Assembly (NCBI GenBank): GCA_014898415.1
Contig: RCTD01000001.1
Span: 434,001 to 498,000, forward strand
Length of the DNA: 64,000 nucleotides
Direction of reading: 5' to 3'
Origin: Stromatinia cepivora
Taxonomy: Eukaryota > Ascomycota > Leotiomycetes > Helotiales > Sclerotiniaceae
The translations under genes and the position numbers were made by a program. Shown one piece after another: positions 1 through 10,688 of this stretch. The notes under the pieces were generated by a model that saw only the letters and a list, made by a program, of their open reading frames with translations, ran no database searches and had not been told where the DNA came from. The stretch's first letter is position 1, and each line of letters begins with the position of its first letter.

Positions 1-3000
1 GCAATCCCCCCTTTTCCGCGCGATCGAACCGTCTCCTGTCGAAGCACTAAGCTACAATCTCACCACGGCTCTTCTATCCATTGGTACCAAATATGGTCAT
101 CTACAAAAACTCATTTCCGAAAAGTTATCGATATACCTAGACAATTGTGTACATGCCAGTGAGACTGCCACAGAGAATCGAGGGGTTAGTTCAGAATATG
201 CTACCGAGATCGAAGAGGCAATTCACGTTGCAACCGTAACGATATCTCTTTTGGGCTTTTTAGACGCGGTAGCTTCTCTGGCCAATTTTTGGAGTGCAAG
301 GGAGAGATTGGACCTTTGTGAACGTGTTAAGGTTATTTTGTCAGAAGGCTTTTTGGTGGCAATAGAGACAGCCTTCTCAACCATCCGCAATACCCATCTC
401 CAGAGCAGTCACGTCAAAGAGTGGAAGAGATATGTTCGTCATTATGCAGCTATTGGTCGGCCATTGGGTGCCATGCTTTTACAACGGAGCTTTATGTGGC
501 TACTTGTTGCAAGCTCATCACTCCTCCTCGTTGATGCCGACGGTCTTAAAGGCCATGATATCTTAAGCGTTCTGATGTCTCGTCTTGAGGAATCGAGGCC
601 TAATTCACCCCGTAACGAGCAGGTTGATTCTGACACAGTTAATACCCTGGCAAATATTGCTTCGATTGAAATAGGTCTTCTTGAAGACGGCGCAGATTAT
701 CTCCGTTTGGGCTCTGCTTGGCAACAAAGACTGGCATTTTCTGTCAAAGCAAGTGCTATAACAACCTATCTGAACTGTGCAATGTTGAATGTAAGTGATG
801 ATGAAGTTGAACCTGAAACGCTCATGGCCTGGCTTGAGGATACCCTGGCGGACCCTGTGCAAATGGCAGATGAGACATTGGCCAATGTTGTCCTTCGCTC
901 AATGGCCTTGATCTCTAAACTTGCTCCTCAGTTGGCACCAGAAGTCAGTCGTCTCCTACCACGATTCATCGTTCAGGGAAATCCACAAGGGAATACAATT
1001 GGGGTTGCCTGCGCATGCCTTGCATATGTTCTGCATAATTTATCCCAGGATGCTATCATAACTACCCTTTATACGTTAGGAAATGTTCTTAGCTCTGGTG
1101 CAAGTCATGCGGATAAAGCTCCTTCTGTACCTAACGGAGACCTGGCGCTGGATGGAGCTGCACAGACAACCCTCTATGGAAAGAATTCTAATGGCAGTTC
1201 TATATCCTTGGAAATATTCACAGAAGAAGAAACTTCTGCCGTCTATGGCAATGTTGTACAAGCTATATGTGCTATCGCTGGAGACTGTAAAGATTCTAAA
1301 ATTATTGCTTTGGCCCAATCCATGCTCCTGCAGAAGATTGATAAAATCAACCAACTAATCGATGCTCGTATCGTCACAGCTGCTGCTGAATTGTCATTAT
1401 GTGGAGGGCCTTTAGAGTTCCGGTCCTTGCTCAAGCTTTATGGAAAAATCACGCATCTGGGTGTCATGAAAAACAACGAAATCGTACTGCATGCTGTAAG
1501 TTCACAACAAAGCTCTAAATACCACACCATCTAACCCAGTCTAGGTAATGAAAGGCCGGAATTTCCTTTCCTCCAATCTACGCAAAGATTCCCCTTTACA
1601 TGACATATATCTCGAGAATTTACTGGAGGACATCATTAGCAAAGGCGACGTCCATCAAGGGCACAGCACGCGAGAAGGCGATGTAGAAGCTGCAGCTAAA
1701 GAGATTGCGCAGTTACTGCAGCCCCTGGCAGTCTTCTTTTCCACCAATAATATGGTTTCCGACAATGACCTCAGCGAGGAGATGTTATCTTTGGTACGAG
1801 ATGCTTGGTTCAATATTGTTGTTCATGGCTTTACCACCAACACTGAGCGTGGGCAGCTCTACCTGAAAGAGTTACGTATCCTGGCGATCCATTCAAAGCC
1901 TCTTGTTGCCGAGCAGCGAGGTGAGCAGGTGGAGAGTGATATTGAACTCAATACGGTGTTACGCCGAGGGATCAGTCAGGACCATGAAACAACACAGAAA
2001 AAGCGCCTTACAGCTTTTCTTCCTAGTAGAGCTAGAGAAATCAATGCACTTAGTTATCGCAAAGTCATCTTCCTTCAGGCTGCTTATTTAGTGGAAACGC
2101 TACGGGCTGATGCCGGTGATTGCAGCAAAGCTCTGAAATACTTTCTTGAGCCTAGCATGCGCAGAGGTGAGATGAGCAGCACGATGGAAGCTGTCACAGG
2201 TGCCGTGATGGAGATTTATTTGCGCAAAACTTTAGCGGGCCTGACCCCAACATTTTCGGCTCCATATGTTGCTAAGCAATTGGCATCAATATTTACTGGT
2301 TGTTGTTATCGAATTGAAAGGGTACAGCAAGCTGCAATGAACTGCGCGGATAGGATAATACGAGATGTCCCATCTGCCCTTTGTCAAAAGTCCTCTCTAT
2401 TTTCACTTCTTGAACTTTTGTCACTCCTTTGGATGAGTTGTTTAGAAGCCGAAACAGATGAGTACGGACTGAGATCCTCTTTTACTTCTGAGAAAGCAAA
2501 AATAACTATTGAATTATCCGATGATTATGGCCTCCGTCGTCGTACGCTTGATGCTCTATACAGGAAGGCTAAAGGCTGGGTCACAGCAGTGATTAATATT
2601 GCTCCTGCAGATGTGAAGGGCTTACTACAGACATACCTCTCAGAATATGACGATGAAGGCGCTTATGGTCATATATCCCTGGGACGGTCTTTTGCTACAG
2701 AGATGGGAGCTGTAATTCCGAGTATGGACCACAGGCTTGAGGCTATCGATCGCCATGGGGATTGTAATATCAACACGGCTTCTGATTTCATTGCTCAGTA
2801 CACTACAAGGCAAGAGTACCGCTATGCAGAAGCTCTTCCGGACCACAACGCGGAATGGCTGCGCTCTATGTATCTCGATGAACATAGGCCTTCGATCACA
2901 TCTAAATCTGACAAAGATTGTAATGACGCGGTATCACTTCTGGCAAAACTTGAAGCGCAAATTCACAAAAAGAAACACATAGCCATTGGCGAAATCCGTG

Positions 3001-5703
3001 ATGTACTGAGGAGAGCTGCTGCTTTGCTTTGCCGAAGTGACAAGGATGAGTGTGCCATCATACGCTATCTCGTTTCCATACCTTTCGCTATCTTCACCAA
3101 GCAGTCAATCAAACTAGGAGGTTCATTGTGGCTGGGTGTTATCAACGAAAACCCTAGCATGGAGCCTAGAATTTTGATGGAAATCGCTCAACAATGGGAA
3201 TTGACTTCACATCGCAAAATAGGTATTTTCAATGGCATGTTCATGTAAGTACAATCGTACGTTCAATACTCTCTCAGGGACTAATCGTCCATAGCCATCA
3301 GGATCCTTTCTACATCAAGGAGGAGTTCGCACCTAGCGACAGGACAGTACTGGCCAAGAAGCAACACGCTGTTAACAATATGCTTGCTCCCCACATGCGA
3401 CTTCTACAGCTCCTCAGTAGTCATTTCAACGCGACTCGTCTTGGTAGCTCGCACACCGAGAAGACATTCCTCAGAGTCCTGAACTTGACACTGGATAGCT
3501 TGAAACATTCTACTGGGCACCCGCTTGCTCGAGAGATCAGATTCCAAGTCGTCTTGTTTGGCTTAAGAGTCTTAAGACACACTACTACTCTTGACTTTTC
3601 CTCTAAGTGTAGACTTAAGGACAAGATTCTCTCTGCTGCTCTCAGTTGGTTTACGTTCCCACCTCGGTGGTCATTTGGTGGGAACCGTCTGCAGTTGAAA
3701 GCCGAGACTCGCCTATTGAACGACGTCGTTTTAGCGTTCAGGAGCGTTACAATGGCAGGTCCCAAGCCCACAGCTATGCTCCAATTGATGCAAGCGAAAG
3801 AGGAACTTTTGCACATTTTGATAGAAAGTGAACAGACTAGGTTGAATGTTTGGCTTGATCCTTTACGCCAAGGCCGCGATATTCAAGTGCCCACTCCCGC
3901 TAAGGCCGCTAACGATGCAGCGCTACTTCCTCTGGTGCAAACCGCTTGGAACGAAAGCCCTTCTTTGGCTATACAGCTTGTTTCTAGATTCCCTTCAGCG
4001 AGGTTGCACCAGGAAATCCGCTCGATCTTGCTTCACTTTCCCGACAAAGCAGTATCGGAGCCTGAAGCAGTTCATGTATTACTTGGCGATACTTTGCCAC
4101 CTGATGTGACATTCCAAATGAAGGTAGGCGATATGAAAGGCCTGCACTGTTTGAAAATAAGCTGACAAAAGCAGTACCTTATATACTGGGCTCCTGTTAA
4201 CCCGATATCTGCTGTTACATATTTCTTACCGTCATACCGAAATCATCCCTTTATCATTCAATATGCTATGGGCGCTTTGGAAAGCCATCCTGTAGATGTC
4301 ACCTTCTTTTACGTGCCGCAGATAGTTCAAACGTTGCGTTATGATGATTTGGGATATGTTGAGCGATATATTGTCGAAACTGCGAAGTTCTCACAGCTTT
4401 TTGCACATCAAATTATCTGGAACATGAAGGCCAATGCTTTCAAAGATGAAGATTCCCAAATTGTAAGTGACTTGTATACCTTAAATGATTAAGCTAACGA
4501 ATTCAGCCTGATCCTGTCAAACCTACACTCGATAAAGTTATGAATCGCATGATTGAGTCCTTCTCAGGTGTTGATAAAGCCTTCTATGAGCGTGAATTCA
4601 CATTCTTTGACGAAGTTACTAGCATTTCCGGCAAGCTGAAGCCATACATCAAACGGCCAAAGCCAGAAAAGAAGCAGAAAATTGAAGAAGAATTGCGCAA
4701 AATCAAGGTGGAGGTTGGAGTCTACCTCCCTAGTAACCCTGATGGTGTGGTGATTGGTATTGATCGACAATCCGGAAAGCCACTGCAAAGTCATGCTAAA
4801 GCGCCGTATATGGCAACCTTCCGCATTAAGAAAAGTATAGGTAATGACATGGAAGGCACGGATGACATGCTTGAAGAGACCAACAAAAATGGAAGCACCT
4901 CGAATGACAATTCCATTGAGATTTGGCAATCGGCTATTTTCAAGGTTGGTGATGACTGTCGTCAAGACATCCTCGCTCTTCAAATGATCGCTGCTTTCCG
5001 CGGAATCTTCAATAACGTCGGGCTTGATGTTTACGTTTTCCCCTATCGTGTTACTGCGACAGCACCTGGTTGCGGTGTTATTGACGTTTTGCCAAACTCC
5101 ATCTCGCGTGATATGCTCGGAAGAGAGGCTGTGAATGGTCTATTTGACTATTTCATATCTAAGTACGGAAACGAGGATTCCCTTAGATTCCAAGAAGCGC
5201 GCGCCAACTTTGTCAAAAGTATGGCTGCCTACTCGGTTATCTCTTTCTTATTGCAATTCAAGGACCGACATAACGGTAACATCATGATTGATGATGCTGG
5301 ACACATTCTACACATTGATTTTGGATTCTGCTTTGACATCGCACCTGGTGGTGTCAAATTCGAGAGAGCACCATTCAAACTCACAACAGAAATGGTAGCT
5401 GTGATGGGAGGAAGCACAGAACATCAAGCATTCAAATGGTTCGAAGAACTGTGTGTGAAGGCTTATTTGGCCTCCCGCCCATACACAGAGAAGTTGTCGC
5501 AACTCGTTATGCTCATGATGGATTCTGGTCTTCCTTGCTTCAAGCCTGAGTCTATTCAACATTTTAGAGATAGATTTGTGCTGGACAAAACGGAAGCTGA
5601 GGCTGCGACATTCATGAGAGGTTTAGTTAAGAGAAGTTATGGAAGTTATTCCACTGGGGTTTATGATCAGTTCCAGCTTTTGACTAATGGAATTCCATAC
5701 TAG
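1..5703 (+). CDS. STT4: Phosphatidylinositol 4-kinase STT4 (PI4K alpha), 5' end outside window
   Basis: Phosphorylates phosphatidylinositol at the 4-position at the plasma membrane, feeding PI(4,5)P2 signalling, actin and cell-wall control (established for the Stt4 family). The frame is open from base 2, so the start lies upstream. Exons read by me: 1-1495, 1545-3244, 3295-4123, 4175-4462, 4507-5703, with introns of 44-51 nt, all GT-AG and in frame across each junction. The N-terminal part is long helical sequence. The lipid-kinase domain sits in the last exon: VGDDCRQD near 4945, the catalytic loop RHNGNIMID near 5267 and the metal-binding HIDFGF near 5314. The C-terminus QLLTNGIPY, ending at 5703, looks like the usual Stt4 end. 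The helical and PI4K-specific regions plus the kinase motifs make the assignment firm; PIK1 is much shorter. Confidence 0.95.
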
Positions 5704-6202
5704 ATGCCTCGCTGGATTCTAGGGGAATTTTCACGTTTGAGTTGGATATTGAAGGGATGTAGAAGAAGAGTTGGGTGGTAGAGATCTACTGCTGGAGGTT
5801 GGTTTGGCGAATGCGAGCGAATGTTGATCGTGGTGGTAATTGTAGTGATATTGAAATTGTAGTAGACAGGCGTTTGAAAGCGTGGGGTGTTTGGCATGGG
5901 ATTATTCTTCTTAAAGCTTCTCCTTTCTCTATACTTATTGATACAAATATAATAATTCGTAGTTCTTGCACAATAATGATAATATTTCACAATGTCTTGT
6001 ACAATCAATCATACCTTCCCCACCATTGGTGAATGTGGTGCGTGAATGCGGTGCGATTTACGGCGCCGCACCGGTTTCCCGGCCGCACATCACTGACGTA
6101 GTTTCAATCAATAACGTAAATAAATACACCTTCAACGTCGCCAAGCCTTAAATAATCTGTACCACCTATACATCTATCATACATTCCACAGAAACCCTCA
6201 AA
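5704..6202. other. Intergenic region between STT4 and the methyltransferase gene
   Basis: No coding evidence. It holds the 3' flank of the kinase gene and the promoter of the next gene. A GC-rich patch at about 6040-6090 (gcggcgccgc-type palindromic sequence) stands out from the AT-rich surroundings, followed by a TGACG motif at about 6091. Short open frames here have no recognisable motifs. Confidence 0.6.
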
Positions 6203-7315
6203 ATGTCAACCATAGCACCCGAAGCCCTAAACGGCTTCTCCAACGCCTCAAACTACGATAAACATCGTCCTAGCTACCCACTCGAAGCAGTCTCCAAACT
6301 CCTCAGTAATCTGGGAGTGGAAAATGTAGAGGGAGCTAGAATTATAGATGTAGGGGCTGGAACGGGAAAATTTACTAGTCTGCTTGCGCAGAGGAAGGAG
6401 GGTTTTGAGATTTTGTGTGTGGAGCCCCATGAGGAGATGAAGGAGGTTTTGAGGGGGAAGTTTGGGGAGGGGAAGGTGAAGATTGTGGGGGGTTGTGCGG
6501 CGGGGATGGAGGTTCAGGAGGGTTGGGCTGATGCGGTTATTGCTTCGCAGGTGAGTGGTTGTGTGGTTTGTGTGGTTTGAGATGGGATGAGATGAGATGG
6601 GAAATTCTCGCTGACTTTGGTGTTGCGGTTAGTCTTGGCATTGGTAAGTGATGCTGGATTAATTCGTGGTAGGGGAACTTTTAACTGATTTATCCCCTGA
6701 GGTTTGCTACTAAGGAGTCTTTAAAGGAGATTCATAGAGTGTTAAGACCGGGAGGAGCGCTTGGATTGATTGTAAGAGGTTTTCAATTTTTGAGGGGTAG
6801 ACTGAGCTAACATGTGTATGTTTAGTGGAACATAGAAGATTGTATGCTGCACAAATATATCTATTCATCTACTACTAATCACAAAATGTACAGATAACTC
6901 ACCACGAGATGGTCGAGCAACAACAACGAAATGGGAACAAGTCCTAAAGGACATTGTTGAAAGTACTGAAGATGGACTTCCTCGCTTTCGTCAGGGGAAA
7001 TGGAAACAAGTATTTGAGGACCAATTGGATTCTACTCCATTGCAAACCTTGAAGGATACATTCATGCAGGATTTCCCGCAGTTCTCGTTGCCGCTAGGTG
7101 AAGATCATGTTGAGTGGACGGTATGGTTGAGTGATGAGGCTATTTGGAATAGATTTGGGACTTTGAGTGCGATTACGGTGTTAGAACCGGAGAAGAAGGA
7201 ACAGATAAAGCAGAAGGTTCTCACGTCGTTGAAGGAAATGGATGCAGAGCGTAACGAGAAAGGCGAGGTTGCGTTGCATGGGAAAACTTATTTCTTCTGG
7301 ACCTCAAGGGTTTGA
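6203..7315 (+). CDS. Class I SAM-dependent methyltransferase (Methyltransf_11, Crg1-like)
   Basis: Predicted 288-aa S-adenosylmethionine-dependent methyltransferase; substrate unknown. Exons: 6203-6550, 6633-6643, 6702-6771, 6826-6841, 6894-7315. The second and fourth exons are only 11 and 16 nt, but each is flanked by proper GT/AG sites and together they restore a continuous frame. Motif I DVGAGTGKFT is at about residues 50-59, the acidic VEPH of motif II follows, then the SWHWFATKE block (built across the 11-nt exon) and the motif-III-like HRVLRPGG. WNIEDYN is built across the 16-nt exon. These blocks match fungal methyltransferases related to yeast Crg1/YHR209W, which act on small lipophilic molecules, but the sequence does not fix the substrate. 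The start at 6203 is the first ATG and lies just before the family-typical FSNASNYDKHRPSYP. Confidence 0.85.
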
Positions 7316-7545
7316 GTAGATAGATGGCATAAATAGCTTCAAAAGCTACTCCGTTGTTCTATTTCGACAGCTTCCAAATATTGAAACGTCGATTATCAAT
7401 ATGGCCACGCACATATTTTCAACCGTTCTTCTTCTGTTTTGCCTGCATCCCATCGTCGTCTTTTGGATATCATGAATTTCGTAAAAGAATCCTTCCTGTA
7501 TAGCACTCCATAACTCCCACCCAATGCTTTTCCACCATTGTGCTA

Positions 7546-7918
7546 TTATGCGGACTCATCGGCCGAGATGTACATGACTAAAAGACAAATAGAATTAGCT
7601 GCTTATATCGGGATGATGTCCAGAAGGAAGAATCCTCACCATTATTGCCCCGCACAAAAGCATCTCCATGAACCGTCTTCTTCTTTCCATGAACCCACTC
7701 CTCGCATTTTTCTAGCGCAATATTCATATATCCATCGACTGATTGTAATTCTCCTGGGGATATGTAAGTTTTGAAGTACGCAATGGAAGGGTAAGTAGTA
7801 GCTAACCTTTGAAGACGAGAGAATTATTGAGCTTCACAATGACTCTTGACCCAATGATATCTGACAGGAAGGATGAAGGATCCTTGCCTTCGCCTTGATT
7901 TAATGCTCCGTTCTCCAT
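7546..7918 (-). CDS. LSM6: U6 snRNA-associated Sm-like protein LSm6
   Basis: Subunit of the heteroheptameric LSm rings: Lsm1-7 in cytoplasmic mRNA decapping and Lsm2-8 on U6 snRNA (established). Three short exons on the minus strand, 7918-7807, 7753-7640 and 7577-7546, give 85 aa, the normal LSm6 size. Sm motif 1 is FLSDIIGSRVIVKLNNSLVF followed by the exon-spanning KGELQSVDGYMNIAL. Sm motif 2 is VRGNNVMYIS, split by the second intron. Introns are 53 and 62 nt with GTTAGC and GTGAGG donors. No exon is long enough to stand out as an open frame, so the gene is easy to miss. Start at 7918 is chosen because MENGALNQGEG immediately precedes the Sm fold; a longer upstream open frame gives a non-conserved hydrophobic extension. 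It is head-to-head with the Rad60-like gene, with 290 bp between the start codons. Confidence 0.92.
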
Positions 7919-8208
7919 ATCTTCTTTCGCAATACCAATATGAGTTTCGCGGAGTTGTTTCTTTCTTTGATTGAAAAATGGTTTTTGAACGTTCGTACCG
8001 TAGTCGCGTCCTACAAAGACAATAGCAGTGAATAAAGCAATCGGTATCGCTACCGGGACTTTTAAACCATGCAAATGCAGCCTGGCAACCCACCCAAATT
8101 TCCACCGTAGCTTCACAACCTTCAACCTCGGAATCGCAACGACTTCTACAAATATAAATACAATCCCCAAAATCACAATCAAGTCGCACAAGCAACAAAC
8201 AAACAAAC
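7919..8208. promoter_or_regulatory. Shared divergent promoter of LSM6 and the Rad60-like gene
   Basis: The 290 bp lie between two start codons facing away from each other, so both promoters and 5' leaders must fit here. The plus-strand sequence just before 8209 is CA/A-rich (acaagcaacaaacaaacaaac), a common fungal leader composition. No TATA box is obvious. Assignment is by position only. Confidence 0.6.
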
Positions 8209-9700
8209 ATGGCAGACCTCGATACTGCAGAAGCACCTCCTGTGAAAAAGAAGTTTTCGCTGTTCAAAAAAAAGTTAACCCAGTCGCCAGCTCCAGATAT
8301 TAAACCGGGTCAAAATCATACGGATGCTTTTAGTCGCGCGAAAGATCTCTTTCCGTTACATGTTAAGGAGAAGGAAATCAAGAGGGAGAAGAAGGCGGCG
8401 ACTTTGGAGAGAAAACGTTCATCACAGAGTAGGGAAAAATCATCTTCGAGTCCGAGATTGGAGAAAAGAAGAAAGGTTGAGAATGAAGATGTGGATGTGG
8501 ATGTGGATGTGAAGGTGGATTTGAATGATTTAGGTAGTGAGACGGAAGATGAGGAATTGCAGGCTAGGTATTTATTTATGCACTTGGAGTGTGGTCATGT
8601 CATGAATGTATGCTAATTGGGAATTTAGGGAATCTTCATTATCTACTCCTGATAGTAGCAAGTCGCAAACAAGATCCCCGCAGAAAAAGCGTCGCTCACC
8701 TATGACTTTGATGGGTCGTTTTGCGAGAGACGTACAAAGTAAAAGGAAGAAGAGTGGGGATTGTAAAGCTGTTACAAAGGGTTATATATCATTGAGCGAT
8801 AGCGAAAGCGAGGATATCGTGCCTGTTCGGCAAGCTATTAGCAGAAGTTCCTCTCCAGTTGTAGCGTCTGCCAATCCGCTATCTATTGTTGATGATGACG
8901 ATGAAGATGCGTTTTCCGAGGAGGAATTTCCGGAATTATTGGCAAAGGCTCGAGAGAATAAGCGGCTTGCGGATCTAGCGCAGCAGAGAAGTAATACCGA
9001 ATGGGCAAATCGAAATCATGAGCCAGACCGAAATGCCGCAGATGACGACGTCTTCCAAGATAAACAAAAAGGCGAACCAGTCCTCGAAATCTTCATCTCA
9101 TCTCGACTTGAAAACACCAAGAATTTAGTTATCAAGAGGAAACTTCATCAACGATTACGAGAGGTTCGGCAAGCCTGGTGTGACAAACAACAATGGGAGG
9201 GAGTACCCATGCCCGAAGAATTAAAAGATGCAATATTACTCACATGGAGAAACAAGCGATTATTCGACTCCATGACATGCGCATCACTAAATCTGGACTT
9301 CAACACAAATGGCGATCTCGATAGCACAGGCGAGGGATTCAACAGTGGTAGAATCCACATGGAAGCATGGACCAATGATCTTTGGGACGAATGTTGCAAG
9401 GCAGCCTCGGCGCAAGAAATCAGCGACGATGAGGAAGAAGCCGTGGAAACTGTGCCGGAACCCGTCACCAAGATGCGATTGATACTCAAGGCACAATCGA
9501 AGGATATCAAGGAATTTAAAACCTATGTGAAAGCTACGACGACGGTTCAGAAATTGGTAGATGGCTTTAGAAGTATGAATAGGATTCCGCCGGATAAGAA
9601 AATCATTCTGAGTTTTGATGGTGATCATTTGGATGTGGAGTCTACGGTCGAGGAGGCGGGGTTTGATGATATGGATACGGTGGAGGTGTTGATTCGATGA
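8209..9700 (+). CDS. Rad60/Esc2-like protein with C-terminal SUMO-like domains
   Basis: Predicted 476-aa nuclear genome-stability factor of the Rad60/Esc2/NIP45 family, which works with the SUMO pathway and Smc5/6 in replication-coupled repair (family knowledge). Exons 8209-8567 and 8629-9700, intron 61 nt. The N-terminal half is low-complexity, basic and phospho-acceptor rich (KRR clusters, SSSSPRLEKRRK, an imperfect GATGTG codon run giving DVDVDVDVKVD). The first SUMO-like domain starts near EPVLEIFISSRL and contains the family block LREVRQAWCDKQQW. The second is the last about 75 residues, starting MRLILKAQSKDIKEF and ending DMDTVEVLIR, a typical Rad60-SLD end. LSM6 is divergent upstream. 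Orthology to Rad60 versus Esc2 cannot be settled by eye. Confidence 0.87.
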
Positions 9701-10688
9701 TGAGGTATCGTGTTTTACTTGGACCGTCTAAAGAGCTTTATTTTTGGTTGTATTGGGTCAAAACTTTTGGTCGATTTGTTCATGGACGACATGGAGTTTT
9801 GGGAAATGGAATGGAATGGAATGGCGTATAGTGTATGATGTACTGGCTGGCAAAATATCGATACCCTGAGTGGATTATAGATCCATATATGGAGGAATAT
9901 CCGTTCTGTTCTGTTCTGTTTTATTCGCTCTATCCGATTTTCAGAACTTAGTATCTATCTATTTATTTAATTGTACTTGTTTGAATTTTCAGCAATGGAT
10001 AAATAGTTGATACTTGATGATATTATGCGTGGAAATATTAATTAATACAATTAATTCCATTGATTTCTATTCAAAATGATGCTTACTTACTTATCTATGT
10101 ACACACTACCTACTACTCCGTATGCAGGGAATTTCCATTTCATGTATAAAGTTATTTCATAGGGGATATAACTCCATACTATCTTGAAATACTGCAGTCC
10201 TAACACCAATACCTACTCCCCTTCCCAAACCTACCATCCTGATCCTCGTCCCCATCCTCATCCTCATCTTTATTCAAACGCCCATCCAGTCCCCCCTACT
10301 CTTAACATACAATTAATTTCATGCGGAAAAGGAAAAAATTCCATAGGAAAAAAAAACTTAATTTTTAATTCAGGATATCTAAAAATCAGAATAACTATCA
10401 TATCATACCATATGTTTCCCAACGTCCAATTAATGTATACTTCTTTCTAACCTTCAATCCAAAAGGCAAAAAAAAAAGAAAAATAAAAAAATAAAAAGAA
10501 AAAGAAAAAGAAAAAGAAAAAAGAAAAAAAGAAAAAACAAAAAAACGCCCTCGCTATGCCTGCCACCTTATCGATTACCATTCATAAAAATCATCCAGAT
10601 CATCATCTCAATGTATCCTTTCCGATAAACAAACAACCATTGCCTCTCCGGCTCTCATTCATTTGTAGAAATGTAATAAAAAAACATT
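9701..10688. other. Convergent intergenic region with simple-sequence DNA
   Basis: 3' flanks of two convergent genes. No coding evidence. It contains short repeats (ggaatggaatggaatgg at about 9808, ctgttctgttctgtt at about 9905, catcctcatcctcat at about 10250) and a long adenine/purine run described separately. Small open frames here are simple sequence. Confidence 0.6.
10465..10546. repeat. A-rich purine tract (AAAAAG-type microsatellite)
   Basis: About 80 nt of almost pure A with interspersed G (repeated aaaaag units) downstream of the trehalose gene stop codon at 10689. On the minus strand it reads as a T/C tract and may lie in the 3' UTR or just beyond it. Confidence 0.85.

Noticed and set aside
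7802..8267. Long minus-strand frames extending LSM6 upstream or overlapping it
   Set aside because: Only the part after 7918 matches LSm6; the extension is hydrophobic and non-conserved and overlaps the divergent promoter.
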